Positions 12,528 through 23,519 of a stretch of DNA of 64,000 nucleotides are shown here, in pieces. Origin of the DNA: Berberis thunbergii (lineage: Eukaryota > Streptophyta > Magnoliopsida > Ranunculales > Berberidaceae). A program made the translations under genes and the position numbers. Below the pieces are notes generated by a model that did no database searches, was not told the origin of the DNA, and worked only from the letters and a program-made list of their open reading frames with translations. The stretch covers positions 44,675 through 108,674 of the forward strand of contig QNQO01005756.1 of assembly GCA_003290165.1 (NCBI GenBank), read 5' to 3'. How positions within the stretch are numbered: the stretch's first letter is position 1; every line of letters starts with the position of its first letter.

Positions 12528-13031
12528 GTCTTGGGACAACGAAGGGAAGGGAAGCCATTTGTTGTTTACTATGCTAGTCGAACACTTAATGATGCTCAAA
12601 AGAATTATTCGACTACTGAAAAAGAGTTGCTAGCTGTAGTTTTTGCTTTAGATAAATTTCGTGCTTATTTGATTGGTACACCTATCACTGTTTTTACTGA
12701 CCATGCAGCTCTTAAGTTCCTTCTTTCTAAAAAGGATGCTAAGGCAAGATTGATTAGGTGGATTTTACTTTTGCAGGAATTTGATCTAACTATAAAGGAT
12801 AAGAAGGGGTTCGAGAATGTTGTGGCGGATCACTTGTCTCGTTTGGAGTTCAGTGACTCTACTAATGGCCCACCCATCCGTGATGACTTCCCTGATGAAC
12901 ACCTATTTGCCGTCACTCAGGTACCATGGTATGCACACATTGTTAATTACTTGGTTTCCGGCGAAGTTCCATCATCATGGAGTGCTCAAGATAAGCGCAA
13001 ATTTTTTGTCGAGGTAAGAAATTTTTATTGA
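12480..13031 (+). pseudogene. RNase H domain of Athila-like element
   Basis: The RNase H fold begins at [14 protein letters not shown] in the RT frame. After the shift near 12530 it continues with [50 protein letters not shown] and [10 protein letters not shown]. The four acidic positions expected of the D-E-D-D catalytic set are all visible. It would remove the RNA strand after first-strand synthesis. The codon at 13029-13031 is a TGA where the family has tryptophan (FY-W-DDPYLYKYC), a G-to-A type nonsense change; the same frame resumes directly into the integrase. Confidence 0.9.
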
Positions 13032-14080
13032 GATGATCCTTATTTATATAAGTATTGCCCCGACCAAATCATGAGGCGTTGTATCCCTGAAGGTGAGATT
13101 GACAGTGTTTTACATTTTTGTCATAGTGCAGTTTGTGGAGGCCATTTTTCTATGAAAAAGACCGCTACAAAAATTTTACAGTCTGGATTATATTGGCCTA
13201 CTTTGTTTAAGGACACTAACAATTATTGTCGTTATTGTGATAGATGCCAGAAGTTGGGTGCATTGTCCCGGCGACACATGATGCCCCTTAACCCCATCCT
13301 AGTCATTGAGATATTTGATTGTTGGGGATTGATTTTATGGGACCTTTTCCACCTTCCTTTGGATATTTGTATATTTTGCTTGTAGTGGACTATGTGTCCA
13401 AATGGGTTGAGGCTGTGGCGTGCCGACACAATGACAACAATATTGTTGTCAAGTTTATCGAAGAACACATTCTATCACGTTTCGGTACACCACGAGCCAT
13501 TATTAGTGATCAGGGGACTCATTTCTGTAATCGCTCTTTTGAAGCTTTGATGCGCAGGTATGGAGTTCATCACAAGGTTGCCAATGCCTATCATCCGCAA
13601 ACAAATGGCCAAGCTGAGTTGGGCAATCGAGAAGTAAAACAAATCTTGGAGAAGATGGTGAATCCTGATAGGAAGGATTGGTCCTTGCGCTTTCCTGATG
13701 CACTTTGGGCCTACCGTACCGCTTATAAGACAATTCTCGGGATGTCTCCATATCGACTTATATATGGAAAAGCATGTCATTTACCTGTTGAGTTAGAACA
13801 TCGCGCTTATTGGGCCGTAAAAAGCACTAACTTTGATCTCAATGATGCAGGTATTCAGCGGAAACTTCAGTTGGCTGAAATTGAGGAGTTGCGGAATGAT
13901 GCCTATGACAATTCCCGAATATACAAGGCGAAGATGAAAACAACTCATGATAAGCAAATTCTTAGGAAACATTTCGAGCCCAACCAACGAGTCTATCTCT
14001 ACAACTCACGCCTTCATCTTCATCCTGGCAAGCTAAAATCGAGATGGACGGGCCCATTCATGGTAAAACAAGACTATTGA
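13032..14080 (+). pseudogene. integrase of Athila-like element
   Basis: The N-terminal zinc-binding region (FCHSAVCGGHFSMKKTATKI, then CRYCDRCQKLG) precedes a catalytic core with all three acidic residues: D in [21 protein letters not shown] in [20 protein letters not shown], and E in [21 protein letters not shown]-type C-terminal segment ([12 protein letters not shown]) follows. No chromodomain is seen. A one-base deletion near 13327 splits the zinc-binding part (frame of 13071-13385) from the core (frame of 13319-14080). The reading frame stops at 14078-14080 (TGA), slightly before where related proteins end; further remnants with stops reach about 14220. Confidence 0.93.
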
Positions 14081-14260
14081 GTCAGTAATGTTTAGGGGTA
14101 GCATTTCTGGAAACCCTCACGAGACTATAACTCGTTCTCTAGAGGTAATCTAGAGGTTTAAAGCTTTGTTGCACGTTAAGGTAAGTGCAACCGTGATTCC
14201 TACGAAAGTGAGTTAGGATTTTATTCTTTATTTTGTTTTGCTCGAGGACTAGCAAAATAT

Positions 14261-14273
14261 AGGTTTGGGGGTA
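14261..14273 (+). other. polypurine tract
   Basis: aggtttgggggta lies immediately before the 3' LTR and is the expected second-strand priming site. Confidence 0.7.
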
Positions 14274-14275
14274 TT

Positions 14276-16117
14276 TGATATACACGTAATTATTACAAAC
14301 TATGACCCTTAATTTATATATGTTAGTGCTTCAATTAATATATTTTATTCTAATTATTTCAATTTTTATGTTTTTGTAGGAATCTGCGCGCGTGAACGAT
14401 AAAAGTGCATTAAGGCGATAAATTTGAGAAAATGATTAATTTGTCAATTCTAGCGGTGGTACAAAAGAGTGGTTCACACATCTAAGCCTAACCCGAATAA
14501 GCATGGTCCACTTACTTTAACCAAGTCCAAGCCCAAGCCCAGAAAGCTAGAATCCTAAACCCAGCCTAACAAGGAAATAGGGAAACCCTATTTAGGTTTC
14601 TCTATTGCCTTCATCTTTGAAATCTGCTCTCTTCCACGTTTTTGGGTCTTCCTTTCTTTTCCAGCCACCATCTCCACCTCCACCAAGGCAGAGCCCTGCC
14701 TCTCTCGCCACTAACCAGCCACCGTCCTCGCCATCGTCACTAACCACCCTGTTTCACAATACAAACATCGACCTCGCCACCTTCACCTCGCCACAGTCCT
14801 CTCTGTCCAGAACACAGCCGCCACCACCATCTCCCTCCATCTCTCTAACCGCCACCATCACTCGAACACCATCGCCACCATCGCGCTCGCACTACTGCCG
14901 TGAAACAGGGAGCACCTCCCTGTTTCTCTCCCTCGCAGCCGCCCTCCTTCCTCTTTCTCTCTTCTCCACGGTCTCTCCCTCCTCCACGCCTTTCTCTTTT
15001 AGAGCCACCACCACCGCAACAGACGCGCTACCACCGCGAAACAAGGAGAGCACCTCCCTGTTTCTCATCCTCCTTCTCGGTTTTTGTTGTTATCCATGTT
15101 CCCTCACCCTCTCTCTTTGTTCTTTTAGGTACAGGAGCCGATCGGGAGGAGAGGAAGCTCGCGAGGAGCGAAGAACAGCGGCGGAATTGGTCGCGTCGCG
15201 CTGGAGAAGACGAAGGAGCCAAAGGCGCGAATTCGTGCAGGAAATTCTGTTTTCTTGTTTTGAAAAACCGTTTTGGCTATTGACACCCCGAGAATTTGTA
15301 AGAGCCACCACAGAGCCTATTTAGCTCTTTTTATCGGAATTCGTGCGCATACAGGAAGTGATGGATTCCCCCTCCAGTGATGCTGTGACCACCACCACCA
15401 TGAGTCACTAAACCCCACGCGAGGTGAAGAGGTGAACTCCTAGATGTAACGCACTAAATTAGCATTTGATTCGCTTTAAGTTTTCACAATGAATAATGAT
15501 GTTTAATGATTATCACTTTTATTTAATATAGAAATTTATGTTATTTCAATGAGAAGGATTTCATAGATTTCTTTGTAGATTATTTTTATTCCGGTGATTA
15601 TCTTTTCTTCTCCATATAAGCTTAGTCACGCTTTCTTATATGTGGAATGTTTAAGAATTAATTGATTCCGGTAGGTTAGTTATATGTGATCGTCATTTAT
15701 TACGGTATTGTCTCCGGATATATCGTAAGTTTAGGATATCACATATGACAAACCTTTGTGCTTTTCTTAGAAAAAGTGAAATCTTAAATTCATTTACATT
15801 AGGGTATATTAATGCATAAAAGATTATTTTTCCGATTACGTCGTTTGGGATGTGAAACACGTAGTTGAGTCATCATAGCGAATCAATACTAGTTGGCGCG
15901 TGAAGTCTAGGAGGGATTCTTGGAACCTTGTGATTTTTCTAAACTTAATTTTCATTAAATTAAATTCAATTCCGTATCTTAAATTTGTTAGAATTTATTA
16001 ACTTTAGTTTCGCATAGTTTGTTTTCCCTAACCTTATTTTGTAGATCGCTTTTCCTCGTTGGATCGACACCCCATTCTTTACTGCAATTGACCGCGTGTA
16101 CTGTTTGGGCGTAATCA
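14276..16117 (+). repeat. 3' LTR of Athila-like element
   Basis: 1842 bp, tgatatacac to gcgtaatca, followed by the target duplication tgtcc. It carries the same proline-rich frame (14605-15324) as the 5' LTR. Confidence 0.95.
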
Positions 16118-16122
16118 TGTCC

Positions 16123-17600
16123 CAACTTAGAAATGGATGACATAGAAGTTCTTCTTTATATGAGTGAGACATACAGGCATGTATGTTCAGCATGGAAGTA
16201 GTGCGGATGTGGTATAGTCTAAGGTGATCAATTCATTAAAATTGAATAATTAAGTCAAATGATGTATATACACAATTGTTTTAATTAATAAAATATCAAA
16301 TATTTGAGAAATTATATTCATATTGTTTCTAACCCTTTTCATGCAGGATGACAAGTCCACTAATATTTTTACAGGTCTGACTTGCCTGGTCAACCTTTAT
16401 AGTGTAAGTATAAGTAAATTAAATATTTACTTTCAGAATTTATTAGAAACCACGATTGCCTTGTTGATGAACTAAATGTCTTTGATTTGTGATTTTCTTA
16501 CATGACACCTTTGCCTCATTGAGGAACTACCAGTCTTTGAGGTGTTGTCTTATTTTGTATTCAAATTTCTTGTTATAGCATTAATTTATTTTATTTATTG
16601 GAGTTTAAATTTATTCATAGTAGCTTAATTGTTTACCCAAGTGGGCTTTGGCTTCTTGGGAATATTCCTTTGAGAATGTAGCCGATTAGCTTTGTCTCAG
16701 GTTAGAGAGTTTTGGAAACATTGTTGGTGGTTTATTTGTGTGGCGATCATCTTCATAGAGTTTTCAGGTTTGAGTTTTTAGTTCTACTTCAATTTTTTTT
16801 TTAATAAATATTTATGTTGTTATTGAACTTTCACGTCCCGAATTTGGGGGAAATAGATAATTCTACGTGCGAATATAAGGATTTTAGTTTTTTCAAAAAT
16901 CGAGGCATGACAATGTGCTTATGTGGTGTGTTTGGAAAGAGAGAAATAAGAGTCTTTGAGGGGCTTAATAGATTAGAGCATGTCGTTTCTTTGGATATAA
17001 GAGAATTATTGTGGAGATAGGCAGGGCATGTAATGTTTTTAGAGACGTGTTTTTTGGCATGCTCATGGTGTCGTGCAGTCCTTGCTTTAGGATTGCGCCT
17101 TGTGTAATTTTCTTTCTTTCATCCTTTCAAGAATCATCTTTGTGTTTAACCACAACAAAAAAAAGATATAGTCATGCGATTTCGGAAACGATGACTAGCA
17201 CAAAATGTCATGCCCATTATTCTTAGTAGAGGAATTCAAGGCGAGAAACCATGACCATATGTTCCATCCATATTCGAAACGCTTGGAAGAAGATGGATTA
17301 TTTGAGTGTGAAGTTTAAAACTAAACACCAAAAAAAAATTAAAAAATTGGCTTGGGGGTTTTTTTAAGTAAGTTTTTAAATTATTCAACAAGTAATTGGG
17401 GGTTGGTTAAGCAGAAACAATGACTATTTTTACTGACATTAATAGTAGCACTAACCAGTTTCGATAACCTAATTTTTTGACTAAAGCATCAACCAAATAT
17501 ATTTTAATGTTACATGGAAGTTAGTTCTTTGCCTTTTAACAATTAGGTATTTAGGTGCATTGTTTTAGTTAGAGATGGAGCTTAAGACTTGGTAAAAGAA
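16123..17600. other. unassigned region, possible LINE tail near 16814-17030
   Basis: No confident gene. The reading MTMCLCGVFGKREIRVFEGLNR at about 16905-16970 resembles the C-terminal tail of plant LINE ORF2 proteins (WxxWKERNxRxFEG), but it is short and isolated. The rest is AT-rich, and no patatin exon is visible here. Confidence 0.35.
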
Positions 17601-17627
17601 TTACAAGAAACATAAGAAAAGAATTAC

Positions 17628-18584
17628 CTCATAAGAAGAGAAGATGGTAGGCTGGAGTCTCTTAATATCAAAAGTAGGGATAACCACATTTGTCAAAGTA
17701 TCGTGCATTCGCGTTTCTTTCAGTATGTTCCTCACAAGCTCATGAAGGTATTTCCCAGTGTATTTGGGACCAGATACTGATGTGAATAGGGTGATCAATG
17801 GAGCACACAATCCACTGTAATTTCAGTTAAGAACATTTATATCAATTTTTTCCCATCGATTAACATGGAAAATGAGATTAATTTATCGACTATATACGAA
17901 TCTCTGAAAAATGAAGATTATTTAAAGATTTGGTCACTAGATCAGTACAAAATAAAGAGGTACATCAACTTTTTATGGTCATTAGCTAGTAGTACCTTCT
18001 TTGTGGAAAAATTTTAGGAGCATGTTCAAAGTAGAAAGGAACAATGTCTTTTGCAGCGAATAGAGGACGTTTATGTTCATTTGGTGCAGTTATCATTGCG
18101 GTGACAAGTCCTCCAGTGCTTGTGCCTGAGATTACATCGAAATAATCTGCAAGTCTGGCTTCCTCACCATCCAATTCCTATATCAACAGGCGTGTCTTAT
18201 GTTAGTTAATAGAAATTGCTCAAAATATTTTCTGTAGATATCAAAACCCCAAAAATGTGCATACCATACTATAACCAAGATGAAAGCATAAAAAACAGGG
18301 GAGTTTGCATGAGCAATATATTTGTCCCATGCTATTAATTTTCGGTCAGTACAATTCTAAAGATGAGAAGCATCGGATCATGCATATTTTTTTGTTCTTC
18401 CAAATTAATGGTATAAAGTCTCTTTGCATGGAGATGCATATTATACCTGAAGCTGTGATTCAAGGAAAGCTAGAATCGTCCCAGGGATGATCCCTCTGAC
18501 GCCACCTCCATCTATACTGAGAATAGTAATGAGGTTTCCATAAGTAGGGGGTGGTAAGCAAAGGTGGGATGGATTTTTGGCCAT
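17628..18584 (-). pseudogene. patatin-like phospholipase, first three exons only (3'-truncated)
   Basis: Patatin-like proteins are lipid acyl hydrolases with a Ser-Asp dyad. Three exons on the minus strand join in frame with canonical GT-AG borders: exon 1 18584-18447, exon 2 18177-17996, exon 3 17814-17628. Exon 1 starts at the ATG ([16 protein letters not shown]) and holds the oxyanion-hole motif [16 protein letters not shown]. Exon 2 has the nucleophile elbow [13 protein letters not shown] (GxSxG) and ends PKIFPQRR. Exon 3 reads [20 protein letters not shown] and ends [20 protein letters not shown], a well-conserved family block. Exon 3 has a donor site, but no following exon is found down to 16123: the catalytic Asp (DGG/DGA) block and the C-terminal half are missing. 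No stop or frameshift is seen in the ~170 codons, so truncation may be recent or the rest may lie beyond the inserted Athila-like element. A decayed second copy lies at 40949-41739. Confidence 0.9.
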
Positions 18585-18700
18585 GATGACGATTTCAGTG
18601 AAAGAATAAAAGAAGAAAAATCAATGAATACTGAGGCAATCTAAACCGATACAAGAGGAGAAACAAACCGGAGGCTTGGTAGGTGCATGAAGTGGTTAAA

Positions 18701-18713
18701 GATATATATATAC
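18701..18713 (-). promoter_or_regulatory. candidate TATA box of the patatin-like gene
   Basis: On the minus strand gtatatatatatc lies about 117 bases upstream of the ATG, followed by a pyrimidine-rich leader (ttcttcttttattctttc). Spacing suits a plant core promoter with a ~80-90-base leader. The leader is also conserved in the duplicate (41740-41850). Confidence 0.5.
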
Positions 18714-19096
18714 ACACAACATATATAGTGTGCCAGAAGAACTGAAGATGGCTTCTTGAATTCCTCTTTCTTTTTCTTTTTCTTTTTTAATTGTCTACTA
18801 GGGTGCAGGACACGTCATGTTAATCACTTTCTTTTATTATTAATCTAATTAGTTATTAAATATTGATCATATATAATTAATCGATGTGTGAGCGATTCAA
18901 ATGCATGTTTGCGTGTATTTGAATGTGAGTTTTGCACATGCCCTGCATGTGAATATCAGCTGAATTTTGTGAATATGATCAATAGTGTAATTAAAAAAAG
19001 AAATTTTAATTGAAATGTTTATGAAAATTTCATCAATTTTGTACAAAATTACAATTGTAAAAATTGAATAATTTTATTATTATTAAAATTATTGTT

Positions 19097-19712
19097 ATTA
19101 TGGAGTTGTTATTTGTACCTGACTATTTAACTTGGTTGCAATAACTTTTTTTTGCACCAATATTTTGAGATGTTTTGACTTTGTTGCACCAACTTAAATT
19201 TTTTAACACTGACTTACATTTTTTTAATCAATAAAACCATTTTATTGTTAAATTTTCTCGGTTGTGAGCATTAATTTGTTATTGAATAAAAAACAAAAGT
19301 AAATCTTATTGATAAAACTAAACTTCAGTCACGAATTTTCAATTTTCAAGTTTGCATATAAACATCAAAGATACACTAACTATCGTAAAAATTCTACAAT
19401 AAATAACAAACACTATGGTAGGTTGTTGATTCGGGACTTTGTACGGATGACTCTTATTGCAAATTTTATGAAGTAGAGTTTTTGGGTACGAATGTTTTTT
19501 TAATAGTTGCAATCACTTACATTTCTTTTAATTTATTTATAACGTTCCTAAACGATAAAATTCATCACCAAATGGTTTTCATTTATTAAAAAAATTAAGT
19601 TGGTCTTACATCTTTTAGGTTGGTGCAACAAAGTCGAAACATCTTAAAATGACGGTGCAACAAAGAGTTGGTACAACTGAGCCAAATAGTCGAATACACA
19701 TATCTAATGCAA
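19097..19712. mobile_element. long-TIR repeat unit A
   Basis: The left ~110 bases (gagttgttatttgtac, gactattta, gcaccaatattttgagatg, ttgactttgttgcaccaac) and the right ~110 bases (gttggtgcaacaaagtcg to gagccaaatagtcgaatac) are inverted copies. The interior is AT-rich without coding. It is a MITE-like element with unusually long termini; no clear target duplication. Confidence 0.7.
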
Positions 19713-19929
19713 ATAAACGCCTTGTATGAACTGTGCATGAGGGAAAAAATCTGACTATATATTTAAAGATACCAATCTCCTTGCTATAAGTTGTTTTCAT
19801 GCATTGCTCAATTCTAGTACAACGCGGACCCTGCATAGTAAAGAGACACACTATTCTACAATCACTCATTCATGTTTAAATCGTGCATCGCAAGTCTGAT
19901 TTCAATGGTTCGTGACTCTTACCTAGAGC

Positions 19930-20505
19930 ATTTATATGAGAGTTGCTACGTATGCCTGACCATTTGGCTCGATCGCACCAACTCTTTTTTGCAACGATAT
20001 TTTGGGATATTTTGATTTTGTTGCACCAACTTAAAATTTGTAACACTTACATTTTTTAATCAATAAAAACCATTTGGTGGTTAAATTTTCTCGTTTATGA
20101 GCATTAATTTGTCCTTGACGAAAAAACAAAAGTAAATCTTATCGATAAAACTAAACTTCAATCACAAATTCTTAATTTTCAAATTTACGTACAAACATCA
20201 AAGATACAATAACCAACGTCACAAATTCTATAATAAATATCAAACACTATGGTAGGTTGTCGATTTAGGACTTTGTATAGACGAATCTTATTGTAAATTT
20301 TTGGCTTTAGAGTTTTTGGGTACGAATGCATTTTTTTAATAGTTGCAATCACTTACATTTCTTATAAGTTATTTATTAACGTTCCTAAACAATAAAATTC
20401 ATCACTAAATAGTTTTCATTTATTAAAAAAATTAAGTTGGTGTTACGTCTTTTAGGTTAGTGTAACAAAATCAAAACATTTCAAAATGTCAATGTAACAA
20501 CCTAT
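19930..20505. mobile_element. long-TIR repeat unit B
   Basis: Second copy of the unit at 19097: gagttgctacg, then accatttggctcg, then gcaccaac on the left; ttaagttggtgttacg to caatgtaacaac on the right. The outer part of the right terminus is missing. The ~75 bases before it (cattcatgtttaaatc to cttacctagagc) are repeated before unit C, so units B and C arose by tandem duplication including flank. Confidence 0.7.
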
Positions 20506-20587
20506 TCTAAAATCACTTGTTCATGTTTAAATCATGCATTGCAAGAATTTCAATGGTTGGTGACTCTTACCTAGAGCATTTATATGG

Positions 20588-21830
20588 GAGTTGCTACATG
20601 TACTGGACTATTTGGCTCGGTTGCACCAACTTTTTGTTGCACCAATATTTTGGGATGCTCCAACTTTGTTACATCAACCTAATATATGTAATAGGGATTA
20701 TTCAGTTTTTATTAATAAAAATCATTTGATAGTGAAAATTTTCTTATTTAGGAACATTAATTAACACTTGAATAAAAGAATAAAAGTAACCATTACCTAA
20801 AACTAAAATTCAGTCAAACAATCATTAAATTTCACTTTGTTCATCAACCATAAAAGGGTTGACAAAACTAATATGTATTAAAAGAATAAATTAAAAAATA
20901 CATAATTTTACAAATATTGCAAATATTATATTTTATTCCAAAAGATTGCATTTAAAACCTAAAAAAATTTTAAGTCAAAAATTTAAATTAAAAAAACTTC
21001 ACCGTTAAATGATTTTTATTGATAAAAAATGGTAAGTTGGTGTTATATATTTTAGCTTAGTGCAACAAAGTCAAAATATCTCAAAATATCGATACAACAT
21101 AGGGGTGGGCACGGGACAGGTTGGACCTCATCCCTATTGCATCTCGTTTGTTTGGCTTCGGGGCGGGATGAGATAGACCTGTTCTCGACCTCATCCCATC
21201 CCAAACAAGTTCGGGACGGGACAGAATGAACATGTACCAAATTTTGGATTGAAATTTAACATGCAAGATTGAAAATTTTGGATTTACCAAACACACAATT
21301 CTAAGAACAACTATATAACTTTAAGTCATTGATTATTATTTCCCCGTTTCATTAGCTTTAATTCCTTTTTTTAGAACAACTATTGAAGATAATCATTTTT
21401 TGTACATTGCTAACAAAAATGATCAATGGGTTTGTTATTTAAAAACACGAGGAGCACACATTGTTGTTGTCAAAAGTTAGGAAGAGGAAAAAGAAGGGAA
21501 AAGGTTCAAGTAAGATTCATTATCTAGGTGAGTCACATGAAAGTTTTTGAGAATAAAATAATCATGTCAATAAATAAAACAACAAATAAAAGTCATATCA
21601 ACAAATAGTTTCGTACTTTCATATTAAATATTAAAAAAAATCGGTTCTCGATGGGCAGGATTGAAAATCTTCATCTTGATCTCATCCCACTCTAGATCTG
21701 GATGAGACGGGATCAAGATGAGATTGATCAATCCCAATAGGACTCGAAGAAATCGGGATGGGATGTCCATCTCGAGTACAACAAAGAGTTAGTGCAATCG
21801 AGCCAAATGATGTGATACACATAGCAGCTC
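20588..21830. mobile_element. long-TIR repeat unit C, interrupted by another element
   Basis: Third copy: it starts gagttgctacatgtac with ctatttggctcggttgc, and ends near 21830 with gcaatcgagccaaatg, then gatacacatagcagctc. The right terminus is split by the insertion at 21094-21773. Removing that insertion rejoins the expected tacaacaaagagtt sequence. Confidence 0.7.
21094..21773. mobile_element. nested hAT-type non-autonomous element
   Basis: The left end taggggtgggcacggg and the right end in reverse complement (tcgagatggacatccc) are diverged inverted termini. Flanks are atacaaca on the left and gtacaaca on the right, 7 of 8 identical, consistent with an 8-bp target duplication. Both ends are rich in gggatgag/catccc words. 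No transposase ORF. Confidence 0.6.
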
Positions 21831-21839
21831 GCTATTATT

Positions 21840-22995
21840 ATTACTACTTATATGTAAAATAGTCGATCCTGTAAATGTTTAAGGGCATTTAGGAAAATCT
21901 AAAAAATGGTGATGAGTACATCACCACTAGATCGAGGCTCTTCATTTAATAGTAAAGATTTTTTAGTTGATTCTTAATCTTCAACTCATCCAGTTTTTCA
22001 TCTATTTACTTAATTAAGAGCAATTGAAATGATTGGAAAACATGGCTACGATTTCCCTATGAACAATGTTTCAAAATTTCAGCTCGTTTCACCATGTATT
22101 ACTCGAGGTTTGCACTAAGTGGATAAATATAAATATCACAAACCGAGCAAAGTGATTGATGGTCCACCTTGGGTGCGACACAAGCCGGCTAACGGCCATT
22201 GTCCAAAATCACCCGAAAGGGTGGTCTTAAACACTTACAAAGATTGTTTATCAAAATACTTAATGACAAGAGCCTAAACATGTATCTCGAGAAATGGTGA
22301 TGAAATTGTCTGAAACTTTGACATGTTATTTCTACTGGTAATCCATATTTTTCTTGAAAATTTCAGTTCAAATAGAGCTTTAAAACTAAAAAATAATAAT
22401 AATAATAATTAAACTTAATAGAATTCTTAATTTACAATTAAAAGTAATGGAGTCATCTATTGGGTTAGTGAAAATCTTTTTTTTTTTTTTTTTTTTTTTT
22501 ACTAAACTCCCAATCAAAAGAAAACTAAGGTTGGAGACCAAATTCAATTTTTGATTTTCGTGGTAATATCCAAATATGAAACCATGCATGTTTTGGTTCA
22601 AATTTCTAACTGTAGAATAGACTTTTGTTTTGGAAATCCAAGGATTAGTTTCAATCATGTAAAATAATCGAGATGGATGAGTCATTGGAATTGTGGTTAA
22701 TTGTACGCAAACACCATATTTGAAAAACAAATACGTGTTGGGCATATCAAAGTTATGTGCATCCTTTGGCCATAAAATAATATTATAATCAAATTGTTAG
22801 TGTACTTTTCTATGCTACTTTCACTTCCTACAATAATCGGTCATTAAAATTGCATATGAAGATTTAAGGATGGTCAATTTCCTACTAGCTAGCATTTATA
22901 AATTGCATAAACTAAACAACACGATGGACATCGTGCACACTTGCTAGAGCATACTCCATCTTGCTGGAAATTGATGTTGATTCTAATAAATTTTT
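21840..22995. other. host flanking sequence of patatin copy 1, no gene
   Basis: Largely the upstream region shared with 42200-43020. A (taa)n-like tract lies at 22388-22410 and a 23-base poly-T run near 22478-22500. No coding sequence was recognised. Confidence 0.6.
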
Positions 22996-23150
22996 GAGCT
23001 TGTCTCACTGGCGAGGAAACCAGCGAGAGAGGGGGTGAGAATCTTCCATTTCTCTCGAGATGCACAAAAGGATAAAGGCACTCATCCTGAAAAAGATGAA
23101 GGATTTTCACCCCCTTCCTCGCTGGTTTCCTTGACAGTTAGAATTTCTGT
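22996..23150. mobile_element. palindromic MITE 1 (hAT-like)
   Basis: Direct flanks aaattttt (22988-22995 and 23151-23158) give an 8-bp target duplication. The arms gaggaaaccagcgagag, then gggggtgagaatc, pair with gattttcacccccttcctc, then gctggtttcc. Outer termini (gagcttgtc / gaatttctg) match those of the elements at 23329 and 42783. Confidence 0.75.
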
Positions 23151-23328
23151 AAATTTTTAATGAGTAATAATAATTTATTGTTTTTATATATTTCTTGTTG
23201 TGAGGGTTATCATTTGATTATGGAGCGTCATCTTGGTTTTGGATAGTCTAATTTGTGATTTATATAAACTTTCATCCCTCCCAATGTTTTATAGACAATT
23301 CAGTTCTATATTTATACAGTTCAATTAT

Positions 23329-23519
23329 CAAAAATTCTAGATGTCGAGGAAATGAGCGAGGAAACCAGTGAGGGAAATGAGGTGGATGGAGTGAAAATCG
23401 TTCACTTCTTAGGGATGTGTGCGTTGACTTTTTATGCATATATCCGGAGAAAAATGAACGATTTTCACCCCTTCCACCTCATTTCCCTCGCTAGTTTCCT
23501 CGACAGCTAGCAAAGCTCT
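23329..23519. mobile_element. palindromic MITE 2 (hAT-like)
   Basis: Perfect 8-bp target duplication tcaattat at 23321-23328 and 23520-23527. Long inverted arms (tgtcgaggaaatgagcgagg, gtgaaaatcgttca and their complements) flank a short loop region. Confidence 0.82.

Larger units (their letters stand above)
6855..16117 (+). mobile_element. complete Athila-like Ty3/gypsy LTR retrotransposon (9.26 kb)
   Basis: Two long direct LTRs start tgatatacac and end gcgtaatca. The element is flanked by a perfect 5-bp target duplication, tgtcc, at 6850-6854 and 16118-16122. Order is 5' LTR, tRNA-Asp-type primer site, gag with zinc knuckle, protease, RT, RNase H, integrase, polypurine tract, 3' LTR, which is the Ty3/gypsy order. 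The DLGAS protease motif, the primer type and LTRs over 1.8 kb point to the Athila lineage. Unlike typical Athila there is only ~195 bp between the end of pol and the 3' LTR, so no env-like ORF is present. Coding is interrupted by three frameshifts, two in-frame stops before the pol end and one small deletion, so it is non-autonomous now. LTR similarity is high (about 97% over the first 270 bases by eye). Confidence 0.95.

Noticed and set aside
22386..22745. 119-codon minus-strand ORF with a poly-Lys run
   Set aside because: Crosses the poly-T run and is not conserved in the duplicated segment at 42400-42660.
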